A DNA stretch of 64,000 bases, taken from positions 1 to 64,000 of the forward strand of contig JAGAFU010000041.1 of the NCBI GenBank assembly GCA_017627955.1. The letters are read 5' to 3'. Origin of the DNA: Bacteroidales bacterium. Lineage in GTDB: Bacteria > Bacteroidota > Bacteroidia > Bacteroidales > UBA932. The position numbers and the translations under genes are program-made. The notes beneath the pieces were generated by a model. That model was not told the DNA's origin, searched no databases, and saw nothing but the letters and a program-made list of their open reading frames with translations. The first letter of the stretch is position 1. Every line of letters starts with the position of its first letter. This document shows positions 52,895 through 60,416 of this stretch, piece after piece.

Positions 52895-53773
52895 ATGGAA
52901 GAGAACTACAACAAAACCCTGTCAGCGGAACAAAGGGACAGGCTTCGCCGGATCAGGCATCTGGCGCTGGATATGGATGGGACTATCTATATGGAGAACA
53001 ATATATTCCCGTTCACTATCCCGACGCTTGACGCCTTGAAGAAGGCCGGCGTGGGACATTCCTTCCTGACCAACAACCCCACCAAGTCGGTCGGAGATTA
53101 TGTCGCTAAACTGGCCAAGATGGGGATAGATTGCGCTCCCGAGGACATGTATACCACCCCGATAGCCACGATAGACTATATCAAGAAGACCTATCCGGAT
53201 GTCAAGAAACTGTTTATGCTTGGCACTCCGAGCATGAGGGAGCAATTCGTTCAGGCAGGGTTCATATCCTGCGAGGACGACCCTGTAGACAAGCCGGATA
53301 TGCTGATTGTGGCCTTTGACACGACCTTGGTGTACTCACGCCTTTGCAGGGCAGCTTGGTGGGCAAAACAAGGCGTCCCATACATCGCCACCAATCCCGA
53401 CTGGGTCTGCCCGACTGATGCTCCGACGATCCTTGTTGACTGCGGCTCGCTCCAGAAATGCATCGAGGCCGCCACAGGCCGAAAGCCGGACAAGGTGATG
53501 GGAAAACCCGATCCGACGATGCTGGACGGCATCCGGGACCGCCATGGACTCCGGCCAGAGGAAATCGCGATGGTTGGGGACAGGATTTACACCGACATCG
53601 AAATGGGCAGGCGAGCAGGCGCGGTCAGCGTACTGGTACTTTCCGGCGAGACGACCTTGGAAACGGCCCTTGAGGCGTTCTCTAGCCAGTCCTGCGACTC
53701 CACTCAGGAACCGTTTATTATCGTCCGGGATTTAAAGGAACTCGGGGATCTTATTCTTGAAAGTCGGAAATAG
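52895..53773 (+). CDS. HAD-IIA phosphatase (NagD-like)
   Basis: 292 residues. HAD motif I LALDMDGTIY (near residue 24), motif II FLTNNPTKS with the C2-cap typical of subclass IIA, Lys in the GKPDPTML segment, and motif IV MVGDRIYTDIEMG. It hydrolyses small phosphate esters such as nucleotides or glycolytic by-products; the substrate is not evident. Start chosen from the promoter element just upstream. It lies 6 bases before the esterase gene. Confidence 0.92.
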   Translation: MEENYNKTLSAEQRDRLRRIRHLALDMDGTIYMENNIFPFTIPTLDALKKAGVGHSFLTNNPTKSVGDYVAKLAKMGIDCAPEDMYTTPIATIDYIKKTYPDVKKLFMLGTPSMREQFVQAGFISCEDDPVDKPDMLIVAFDTTLVYSRLCRAAWWAKQGVPYIATNPDWVCPTDAPTILVDCGSLQKCIEAATGRKPDKVMGKPDPTMLDGIRDRHGLRPEEIAMVGDRIYTDIEMGRRAGAVSVLVLSGETTLETALEAFSSQSCDSTQEPFIIVRDLKELGDLILESRK

Positions 53774-53779
53774 CTGTAA

Positions 53780-54358
53780 ATGAAGATATTATTCATACAT
53801 GGCCTAGCCTCCTCAGGAGCCTACAAGATGGCTTCTTCCTTGAGGATTCTCCTTAAAGGAAGCGAGGTGATAGCCCCTGATGTGCCGATTGAGCCCGCGG
53901 AGGCGCTCACCATGCTTAAAGAAATATGCTCGGAGGAAAAGCCGGATTTGATCGTAGGCCTTTCCCTCGGCGGTTTCTGGGCACAGAAGCTCAGGGGGTT
54001 CCGGAAGTTCCTCGTCAACCCGGACCTTCACCCTTCCAAGCTTTTAAGGAGCAAGATCGGCGTCATGGAATATCTTTCCCCACGACAAGACGGAGCGACT
54101 TCTTTCGAGATCACCGAGGATATATGCCGAGGCTATGAAGCGCTTGAACAGAATGAGTTCGAAGGGTTGGTCACGGACGAAATCGCCCTTACTACCGGCT
54201 TTTTCGCCGATCATGATGAGATGGTGGATTGCTTCGAAGAATTCATATCCCATTATCCCGGGAGAGGACACCGCTATCCGGGAACCCATCTTCCAAACTA
54301 TCCGCAGATAAAAGAGTATTTCTTGCCCGTTATCCTCAATGAAATATCTTCTGAATAA
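53780..54358 (+). CDS. YqiA/YcfP-type alpha/beta-hydrolase
   Basis: 192 residues. FIHGLASSG (residues 5-13) forms the oxyanion region, GLSLGG (Ser 62) is the nucleophile elbow, and the C-terminal GTHLPNYPQIK supplies the His. This matches small UPF0227/YqiA esterases. The substrate is unknown. Its last 20 bases overlap the start of lplA. Confidence 0.88.
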   Translation: MKILFIHGLASSGAYKMASSLRILLKGSEVIAPDVPIEPAEALTMLKEICSEEKPDLIVGLSLGGFWAQKLRGFRKFLVNPDLHPSKLLRSKIGVMEYLSPRQDGATSFEITEDICRGYEALEQNEFEGLVTDEIALTTGFFADHDEMVDCFEEFISHYPGRGHRYPGTHLPNYPQIKEYFLPVILNEISSE

Positions 54359-55373
54359 CAGCACTGACCCGTATTTCAACATGGCCCTGGACGAGTTCTG
54401 TCTTGAGAATATCGTCCTCGACGAGCCGTATTTCTACCTGTGGCGCAACCGCCCTTCGGTCATTATCGGTCTCAACCAGAACGCTTACTCGGAAGTCAAC
54501 CTCAAATATCTGGAAGAGAACGGGATTAATTTGGTGAGAAGAGTCACCGGAGGAGGGGCCGTCTATCACGACCTCCAGAATCTCAACTACACTATAGTTG
54601 GCTGGCAGGCGGCAAATGACACTGCCGCTCCCTGTGCTTCGCACCCTATCCGGGCAAATGGTCGCGGTAGTGTATTGTCGCCTGCCGCGACAGGACCGGC
54701 GGTTATAGTCAATGCTTTACGCGAACTTGGAGTTCCAGCCGAGCTGACCGGCCGCAACGACATATTCGTGGAAGGACGCAAAGTGTCCGGCTATGCCAGA
54801 AGAGTTTCCAAGCGGCAGGAGATTATCCATGGGACTTTGATGTATGACGTGGATATAGACACACTTACTCATGTGCTGGACACTCCTGGATCAAAACTGA
54901 ACGCCAAGGGAATAGGTTCCGTAAAAAGCAGAGTAGCGAACTTGAAGGACTATCTTCCTGGATTCAAGTCTTTGGATGAGGTACAGGCCGCCTTGCAAGA
55001 CATTCTGGCGAGTGGGGATCATCAGATGGAACTGACTGAATCCCAGCTCAATGAAGTTAGGAATATGGCCGAAAACAAATTCGCGACTTGGGACTTTATC
55101 TACGGCCGTTCAAGGGAAACGGGAATCGCTCGTACCGCCGTTCTTCCTTGTGGTACGGTAAGTGTGGAAGTTTGCCTGGATCACGGACATATCACATCTG
55201 TCTCATTTTACGGGGATTTTCTTTTCGGTGAGCCTGTCCAGGAACTTTCTTCCATTTTGGCGGGCCTGCGTTACGACCGTCCTTCTATCTATGAATCCTT
55301 GATGAAAGCGGATGTGTCACGTTTTTTCCCTGGTTCCTCGGTTGATGAAGTGTTGAATCTTATAATCTCATAA
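54339..55373 (+). CDS. lplA: Lipoate--protein ligase with a repeat-derived insertion
   Basis: 344 residues. RRVTGGGAVYHDLQNLNYT (residues 67-85) binds lipoate, GRNDIFVEGRKVSGYA (near residue 140) holds the catalytic Lys, and a C-terminal accessory domain follows. It attaches lipoate to E2 and related proteins; the E2 gene lies 8 kb upstream. Residues about 89-116 (DTAAPCASHPIRANGRG and flanks), just after the lipoate loop, are encoded by a palindromic element and do not look like the family. If this loop is tolerated the enzyme should still work. Confidence 0.92.
   Translation: MKYLLNNSTDPYFNMALDEFCLENIVLDEPYFYLWRNRPSVIIGLNQNAYSEVNLKYLEENGINLVRRVTGGGAVYHDLQNLNYTIVGWQAANDTAAPCASHPIRANGRGSVLSPAATGPAVIVNALRELGVPAELTGRNDIFVEGRKVSGYARRVSKRQEIIHGTLMYDVDIDTLTHVLDTPGSKLNAKGIGSVKSRVANLKDYLPGFKSLDEVQAALQDILASGDHQMELTESQLNEVRNMAENKFATWDFIYGRSRETGIARTAVLPCGTVSVEVCLDHGHITSVSFYGDFLFGEPVQELSSILAGLRYDRPSIYESLMKADVSRFFPGSSVDEVLNLIIS
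54604..54686. repeat. Palindromic element inside lplA
   Basis: Outer arms GGCAGGCG (54604-54611) and CGCCTGCC (54679-54686) are perfect complements; inner arms ACTGCCGC and GCGGTAGT add a second stem with one G-T pair. The centre GCTTCGCACCCTATCCGGG matches the element in the ArnT-like gene (33420-33499) at nearly every base. The ORF reads straight through. Confidence 0.8.
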
Positions 55374-55385
55374 TTAAACTTTGAG

Positions 55386-55393
55386 TATATTTG
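55386..55393 (+). promoter_or_regulatory. -7 element of the OPA transporter operon
   Basis: TATATTTG, full match to TAnnTTTG, ends 5 bases before the ATG at 55399; the transcript would be leaderless. It excludes the TTG at 55381 as the start. Confidence 0.65.
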
Positions 55394-55398
55394 TAGAT

Positions 55399-56808
55399 AT
55401 GGACCAGAGTATCAAGAAAAAATACAACTATTGGCAGTGGCGGACGCTGATCATCCTGATGATCGGCTATGCCCTGTTCTATTTCGTCAGGAAGAATTTC
55501 AGCATCGCGATGCCGGCGCTGAAGTCAGAGCTCGGACTGGATGAGACGCAGCTGGGTATATTCCTGACGCTGAATGGAATAGTCTACGGTATTTCCCGTT
55601 TTATCAACGGGTTCATTTCTGACCGTGCCCGATCTAAGAAGTTTATAATGGGCCTGGGGCTGCTTCTGTCGGCGGTTGTCAATTTCGTGATCGGCTTGAG
55701 TCCCCAGATGAACGGGCTCTTCCACTACATGGATGCCAGCGGGAAGGCTACTGTCGGGCTGGTCTATTTCATCGGCTCCCTGTGGCTCATCAACGGATTC
55801 ACCCAGGGGATGGGTTATCCGCCATGCGGAAGCCTCATGGCCCATTGGATCAAGCCTTCTGAGCTGGCCACGAAGCAGAGCATCTGGAACAGCTCCCACT
55901 CTATTGGCGCGGGGCTCGTGGCCGTCCTGATCGGTACGTTCATCCTCGGCCGTTTCGGTTATGAGGCATGGCAGTGGTGTTTCTTCATCCCGGCCATACT
56001 GGCGGCAGCGGGCAGTTTCCTGCTGTTTTTCGGATTGAAGAATTCCCCGTCCGACGTTGGACTTCCAAATCCGGAGACTCTTGACGAGCATGTCCCGGCG
56101 GGAAAAACGGCTGCGCCGCAGCAGGCCGAGAGCCCCGAACACGCTCACGCCCTGTACAAGGTCCTCCTTAAGAAGATGGTGTTCCGCAACCCTATGATCT
56201 GGATCCTGGCGGTCTCCAATTTCTGCGTCTATGTCATCAGGTTCACGATCCTGGACTGGGGCTCGATGTTCCTGACTGATTACAAGCAACTTCCGATAGC
56301 CACCGCGGCAAACGTCGTGGCGGCTTCCGAGATAGTGGGCGGTATCATCGGCACCCTTCTTGCCGGATGGATCACCGACAAGTTCTTCAAGAGTAAAGCC
56401 CACCATACCTGCTTGATATTCATGGTGATGGCGACTCTGTGTTTCTTCGCTTTCTGGAAGATGCCGCAAGGGAACACCGGCTGGGCGATATTCTTCCTCA
56501 TCATGTCCAGCTTCTTTATCTACGGCCCGCAGGCTCTGACCGGAATAGCCGCCTCCAATCAGGCGACCAAGAGGGCGGCGGCCTCGGCGAACGGCATTCT
56601 CGGAATATTCGGCTATGCCAGCACGACTGTCTCCGGCCTGGCTTTCGGTATGATAGCCAAGTCTTTCGGCTGGAACACGGTATTCGCTGTAGCGATCGCT
56701 TTCGGAGTACTTGGCTGTCTGGTTTTCGCCGCCATGTGGAAGGCTCCTGCCGATGGCTACTCCAAGGCCGAGAAGATCATCGAGGAATTTGATGCGGCGA
56801 CGGAGTGA
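55399..56808 (+). CDS. MFS transporter, organophosphate:phosphate antiporter family
   Basis: 469 residues, 12 membrane helices. The N-terminal YFVRKNFSIAMPALKSELGL and FINGFISDRARSKKF and the loop motif GWITDKFFKSKAH are typical of the GlpT/UhpT (OPA) family. It probably exchanges a sugar phosphate or glycerol 3-phosphate for phosphate. glpK and glpF are 17 kb away and are not clearly linked. It overlaps the acyltransferase gene by one base. Confidence 0.88.
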   Translation: MDQSIKKKYNYWQWRTLIILMIGYALFYFVRKNFSIAMPALKSELGLDETQLGIFLTLNGIVYGISRFINGFISDRARSKKFIMGLGLLLSAVVNFVIGLSPQMNGLFHYMDASGKATVGLVYFIGSLWLINGFTQGMGYPPCGSLMAHWIKPSELATKQSIWNSSHSIGAGLVAVLIGTFILGRFGYEAWQWCFFIPAILAAAGSFLLFFGLKNSPSDVGLPNPETLDEHVPAGKTAAPQQAESPEHAHALYKVLLKKMVFRNPMIWILAVSNFCVYVIRFTILDWGSMFLTDYKQLPIATAANVVAASEIVGGIIGTLLAGWITDKFFKSKAHHTCLIFMVMATLCFFAFWKMPQGNTGWAIFFLIMSSFFIYGPQALTGIAASNQATKRAAASANGILGIFGYASTTVSGLAFGMIAKSFGWNTVFAVAIAFGVLGCLVFAAMWKAPADGYSKAEKIIEEFDAATE

Positions 56809-57929
56809 TGGAACGTAAGGAAAGGCTCGCTTCACTTGACATTCTGCGAGGGATGGATCTTTTCCTTCTTCTCGCGGCCGGGCCTGTCATCCGTTCTTTC
56901 CTGGACATCAACCAGTCTCCGGTGTGGGACGGGGTGCGGGCTCAGGTGACTCACGTTTCTTGGGAAGGTTTCGTGTTATGGGATATCATAATGCCCCTGT
57001 TTATGTTTATGTCCGGGGCGACGATACCGTTCTCGATGGCCAGGTACAGGGATGGGGAGAAGCCGGGGAAGGCGTTCCATCTCAAGCTGTTGAAGCGCTT
57101 CGCCCTGTTGTTCTTCCTGGGATGGATAGTCCAGGGGAATCTGTTGAATCTGGATTTCAAGCAGTTCCACCCTTTCGCGAATACTCTCCAGGCCATTGCC
57201 GTAGGCTATGTTTTCACTGCCCTGGCGTATGTGTATTTAGGTAAGAAAGGTAGTTGGATATTCGGGACGGCGTGTTTTTCCCTCTATATCCTGGTCTTTG
57301 TGATTTTCGGCCGGATGAATCTGGATCCGCAGAGTAATATAGCCATGGTAATAGACAAGGCTGTCCTCGGATGCCACCGCGACGGGGTGATCTGGAATCC
57401 CGACGGAACCTGGTCATGGAACGAGGGTTACCAATATACCTGGATCCTGAGCAGCCTCAATTTCATTGTCACTGTCATGCTCGGGTGCTACGCCGGGGCG
57501 ATGTTGAAGGATGAGACCCGTCCGAAGAAGTACAAAGGATTTGTCCTTGCGGCTACCGGAGTGACACTGATCCTTTTCGGGATAGGTCTTGACGCCTGGT
57601 TCCCTTGCATCAAGAAGATTTGGAGCAGCTCCATGACCCTTTATTCGGCTGGCTGGTGCTGCCTGGCTTTGGCGATTGTCTATCTGATCGTGGACGTTTG
57701 GGGCAAGAGCAAGGGCCTGAATTGGTTCAAGTATTTCGGAATGAACTCAATAGCGGCTTACTGTATCGGAGAGGTCGTGAATTTCTCATCGGTCAGCAAG
57801 TCGCTTCTTCATGGCTTCGAACACATCACCGGGGCGTATTATCCCCTCGTTATCACTTTCGCGAATGTGATGATCTTGTTCCTAATCCTTCGGTTCATGT
57901 ACAAGAAGGAAATATTCCTGAAAGTGTAG
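56808..57929 (+). CDS. HGSNAT-type membrane acyltransferase (DUF5009)
   Basis: 373 residues, about ten membrane helices. The N-terminus RLASLDILRGMDLFLL and the block HVSWEGFVLWDIIMPLFMFMSG (with the conserved His) are signatures of the heparan-alpha-glucosaminide N-acetyltransferase catalytic family. It may move acetyl groups across the membrane onto sugars. Starts at the ATG overlapping the transporter's TGA. The two may act together on an imported or exported sugar; this is inferred from co-transcription only. Confidence 0.85.
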   Translation: MERKERLASLDILRGMDLFLLLAAGPVIRSFLDINQSPVWDGVRAQVTHVSWEGFVLWDIIMPLFMFMSGATIPFSMARYRDGEKPGKAFHLKLLKRFALLFFLGWIVQGNLLNLDFKQFHPFANTLQAIAVGYVFTALAYVYLGKKGSWIFGTACFSLYILVFVIFGRMNLDPQSNIAMVIDKAVLGCHRDGVIWNPDGTWSWNEGYQYTWILSSLNFIVTVMLGCYAGAMLKDETRPKKYKGFVLAATGVTLILFGIGLDAWFPCIKKIWSSSMTLYSAGWCCLALAIVYLIVDVWGKSKGLNWFKYFGMNSIAAYCIGEVVNFSSVSKSLLHGFEHITGAYYPLVITFANVMILFLILRFMYKKEIFLKV

Positions 57930-57931
57930 CC

Positions 57932-58516
57932 ATGGGGGAGCCGCTGGTTGAGAGACATCCTTTCGAGCCTTTCCTTCCGGAAGGGGCCAAGGTGCTGATG
58001 CTGGGGAGTTTCCCGCCTCAGCCCAAACGCTGGAGCATGGAGTTTTATTACCCGAATTTCATCAATGATTTCTGGAGGATAGTCGGGATCATATTCTTCG
58101 GCGACAAAGACCGGTTTGTGGACCAGGCCGCGAGGAAGTTCCGCCTCGATGAGATCAAGGAGTTCTGCTCAGAAAAGGGAATCGCGATGTTCGACACGGC
58201 CGTGGCTGTCCGGCGCCTTAAGGACAACGCTTCGGACAAGTTCCTTGAGGTTGTGGAACCAACTGATATTCCGGCGCTTCTGCGGAGAATCCCGGACTGC
58301 CGGGCCGTGGTTGTGACAGGAGAGAAGGCTTCGGCCACTTTGTGCGGTACTTTTGGGACGGAGCCTCCGGCGGTTGGGGAATATTCATCATTCACCTTCG
58401 AGGGGCGCCCCATGCGTCTCTACCGCATGCCTTCCACCTCCCGGGCCTACCCACTCCCGATCCAGAAAAAAGCCGACGCTTACCGCCGGCTCTTTGTGGA
58501 TCTTCGGATGGTCTAG
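57932..58516 (+). CDS. Uracil-DNA glycosylase superfamily protein
   Basis: 194 residues from the ATG at 57932; the frame is open much further upstream, but that part is antisense-like noise inside the preceding gene. MLGSFPPQPKRWSMEFYYPN (near residue 23) and NDFWRI are characteristic of the DNA-deoxyinosine/uracil glycosylase subfamily, with a C-terminal MPSTSRAYPLP motif. It removes damaged bases. It lies 2 bases after the acyltransferase gene and converges on the heparinase-like gene. Confidence 0.88.
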   Translation: MGEPLVERHPFEPFLPEGAKVLMLGSFPPQPKRWSMEFYYPNFINDFWRIVGIIFFGDKDRFVDQAARKFRLDEIKEFCSEKGIAMFDTAVAVRRLKDNASDKFLEVVEPTDIPALLRRIPDCRAVVVTGEKASATLCGTFGTEPPAVGEYSSFTFEGRPMRLYRMPSTSRAYPLPIQKKADAYRRLFVDLRMV

Positions 58517-58526
58517 TCTATTGAGG

Positions 58527-60332
58527 TTATTTCTCCAGTGAGACTTTGACCTTGACTTTTTCGTGGGGCAGGACGTTTTTGATCTCGAAGCCGACGAGGC
58601 AAGTGCCTGGATTGTCAGCGTCGTATTCATGCCTGGGAGAGGTTGGCCATATTCTCGGACTGGCGTAATGCTTTGTGTGAATCCTCAGGACGCGGGTCTT
58701 CCCATCCTTCTTCAGTTCGATCGCGGCTGGCCCCAGTATCCTGGCCTCGGCTTCAGTACACATCTTCCAGATCAGGTTCTGCTTCGAGTCTCCTCCAATG
58801 AAAAAGTCTTCGACATTAAGATCGTCCTTTTTGTCCAACCAGACTTTCCGGTAGCAAGAGTCGAGGTCGCCTCCGTAGAAAGCCGTCATAGGCATCCAGA
58901 CGCCTTTCCGGGATTTCTTCTCCCAGACCTCACGGAATGGGATACGGACATCGACCACCGGTCTTTTGTCCTTGACCGTGAGAATGTTATGCGATTCGGC
59001 CCCAATCCTGAAGACATCCCATCGCTGACTCTCCTGAGCTGCTGACCAGAGGTTTACACCCCGGCTTTCCAAAGAGTTGTAGTCCTGGCTTCCGAGATCC
59101 GCGGCCCAGCATATTCCATCACTCTCAAAGACGAAGGAGCCGGCATCGATGTGGCCATGGTTGTCAGCGGCCCGGCCGCCTTTGACTCCAAAGTAGGTGT
59201 CATCCGTGCTGTCCCAGCCACGTCGATACATGAAAAGCGGCTCCAGTCCCGAGCAATGATACGTGTTGTAAGACGGGGCCTTGATGGCGTTGAAATCTAC
59301 CTTGGAGCAACTGATGAGGAAGATGGGGAGCAGGCGGTCCGTGTCGCCCATGGTGAACCCCTTATCCCGGAAGAACGCCAATTCGGGATAAAGAACTGAC
59401 GGGTCCCCGGTCCGGGTGGCCATCCACGCCTGCATTGACTGGAATATCTGCTTCCTGCTTACATCAAAGAAGCTGAATACCCTGTGTGCCGGGGTGGACA
59501 TCATGCTCATGAATTTGGAGGAGTTGTAAAAACCCTCCTGGCCGTCCATAAGCCCCAGGTCGCTTCCGAAGGCGCTCTCCAGGACCGAGATCAGCATAAT
59601 CTGGAAAGAGGTTCCGTACTCCCAATAGCTGTATCCTTCTGGATAGCAGCCCTCCCTGGAGTAGCTGGCCAGACTTATCGGGTTGGATTCCAGGCTTCTA
59701 CGGACTATCGCCCTGGCCTCGTCTGAGGCGTCTTCCCAGATCGCCAGAGCCCCGCAGACCATCCCGGCGTTGCATACCTGGTTCCAGTTGTTGTTGGAGG
59801 TCAGGAACCACTGCCCATCGGAAGGACGGAGCCCTTTGTCGAGAATCGCTTGACTGATCTCTGAACGCTGATCTTCAGTAAGTTCTGAATATAACCAATC
59901 ATATCCTAAAGAGATGGCCATGGTCATCTCCGCCACATCCAGGAAATGGGAGGGGTTCCAGTCAGTGAAGCGGCAGACAGTGAGCATCTCCTCGGCCGCT
60001 CTGTCGAGATATTCCTGTTTTCCGTCCAGGCGGTACATGGTCGAAAGATAAAAAACCCTCTTCAGGACCTCCCGCGACACATGAAGGAGCCTGCGGCCAG
60101 TCATCACCCGCTCGCAAGGAGGGGTCGTCAGCAAATTGTCGGAGAATGTCTTGATGTATGAATATGCCTCTTTGGCCATTCCTCCCTTGGCAATGGCTTC
60201 CCGGACGGTGGCCTCCTCTCCGGCTTTCATAACGAGTCGAGGGTGCTCACAAGGGTCGGGAATGATCGCCGCCGTACCGAAAACGGGTAGGAAGACCAGG
60301 CACAGCGCGACCGCTAGGAAAATCTTTCTCAT
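58527..60332 (-). CDS. Exported heparinase II/III-family polysaccharide lyase
   Basis: 601 residues with a signal peptide (cleavage near residue 21). The N-terminal two-thirds is an alpha/alpha toroid (SNNNWNQVCNAGMVCGALAI, YPEGYSYWEYG), and the C-terminal third a beta-sandwich with DNHGHIDAGSFVFESDG, the conserved heparinase II/III metal/His block. The family cleaves uronic-acid-containing polysaccharides such as heparin-type glycans or alginate. The substrate cannot be set. It stands alone, with no SusC/SusD or sulfatase nearby. Confidence 0.9.
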   Translation of the reverse strand: MRKIFLAVALCLVFLPVFGTAAIIPDPCEHPRLVMKAGEEATVREAIAKGGMAKEAYSYIKTFSDNLLTTPPCERVMTGRRLLHVSREVLKRVFYLSTMYRLDGKQEYLDRAAEEMLTVCRFTDWNPSHFLDVAEMTMAISLGYDWLYSELTEDQRSEISQAILDKGLRPSDGQWFLTSNNNWNQVCNAGMVCGALAIWEDASDEARAIVRRSLESNPISLASYSREGCYPEGYSYWEYGTSFQIMLISVLESAFGSDLGLMDGQEGFYNSSKFMSMMSTPAHRVFSFFDVSRKQIFQSMQAWMATRTGDPSVLYPELAFFRDKGFTMGDTDRLLPIFLISCSKVDFNAIKAPSYNTYHCSGLEPLFMYRRGWDSTDDTYFGVKGGRAADNHGHIDAGSFVFESDGICWAADLGSQDYNSLESRGVNLWSAAQESQRWDVFRIGAESHNILTVKDKRPVVDVRIPFREVWEKKSRKGVWMPMTAFYGGDLDSCYRKVWLDKKDDLNVEDFFIGGDSKQNLIWKMCTEAEARILGPAAIELKKDGKTRVLRIHTKHYASPRIWPTSPRHEYDADNPGTCLVGFEIKNVLPHEKVKVKVSLEK

Positions 60333-60364
60333 TGCTTTAGAGAGTTTGCTTCATTAAAACCCCC

Positions 60365-60372
60365 TAAAGATA
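60365..60372 (-). promoter_or_regulatory. -7-like element of the heparinase-family gene
   Basis: On the minus strand this reads TATCTTTA, seven of eight to TAnnTTTG. Leader about 26 nt. It lies 12 bases from the divergent element at 60385-60392, so the two promoters overlap. Confidence 0.5.
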
Positions 60373-60384
60373 ATGAAAAATGAG

Positions 60385-60392
60385 TATATTTG
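60385..60392 (+). promoter_or_regulatory. -7 element of the carboxyltransferase gene
   Basis: TATATTTG, full match to TAnnTTTG, giving a leader of about 18 nt to the ATG at 60417. Confidence 0.65.
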
Positions 60393-60416
60393 TAGGATAA
60401 AAGGAATTATACAAAT

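Noticed and set aside
55525-56835. 436-codon minus-strand frame opposite the OPA transporter
   Set aside because: Arg/Asp/Gln-rich composition typical of antisense translation of a membrane protein; no family features.
57605-57931. N-terminal extension of the DNA glycosylase frame
   Set aside because: It overlaps the acyltransferase gene out of frame and shows no glycosylase similarity; the ATG at 57932 matches the family's N-terminus.
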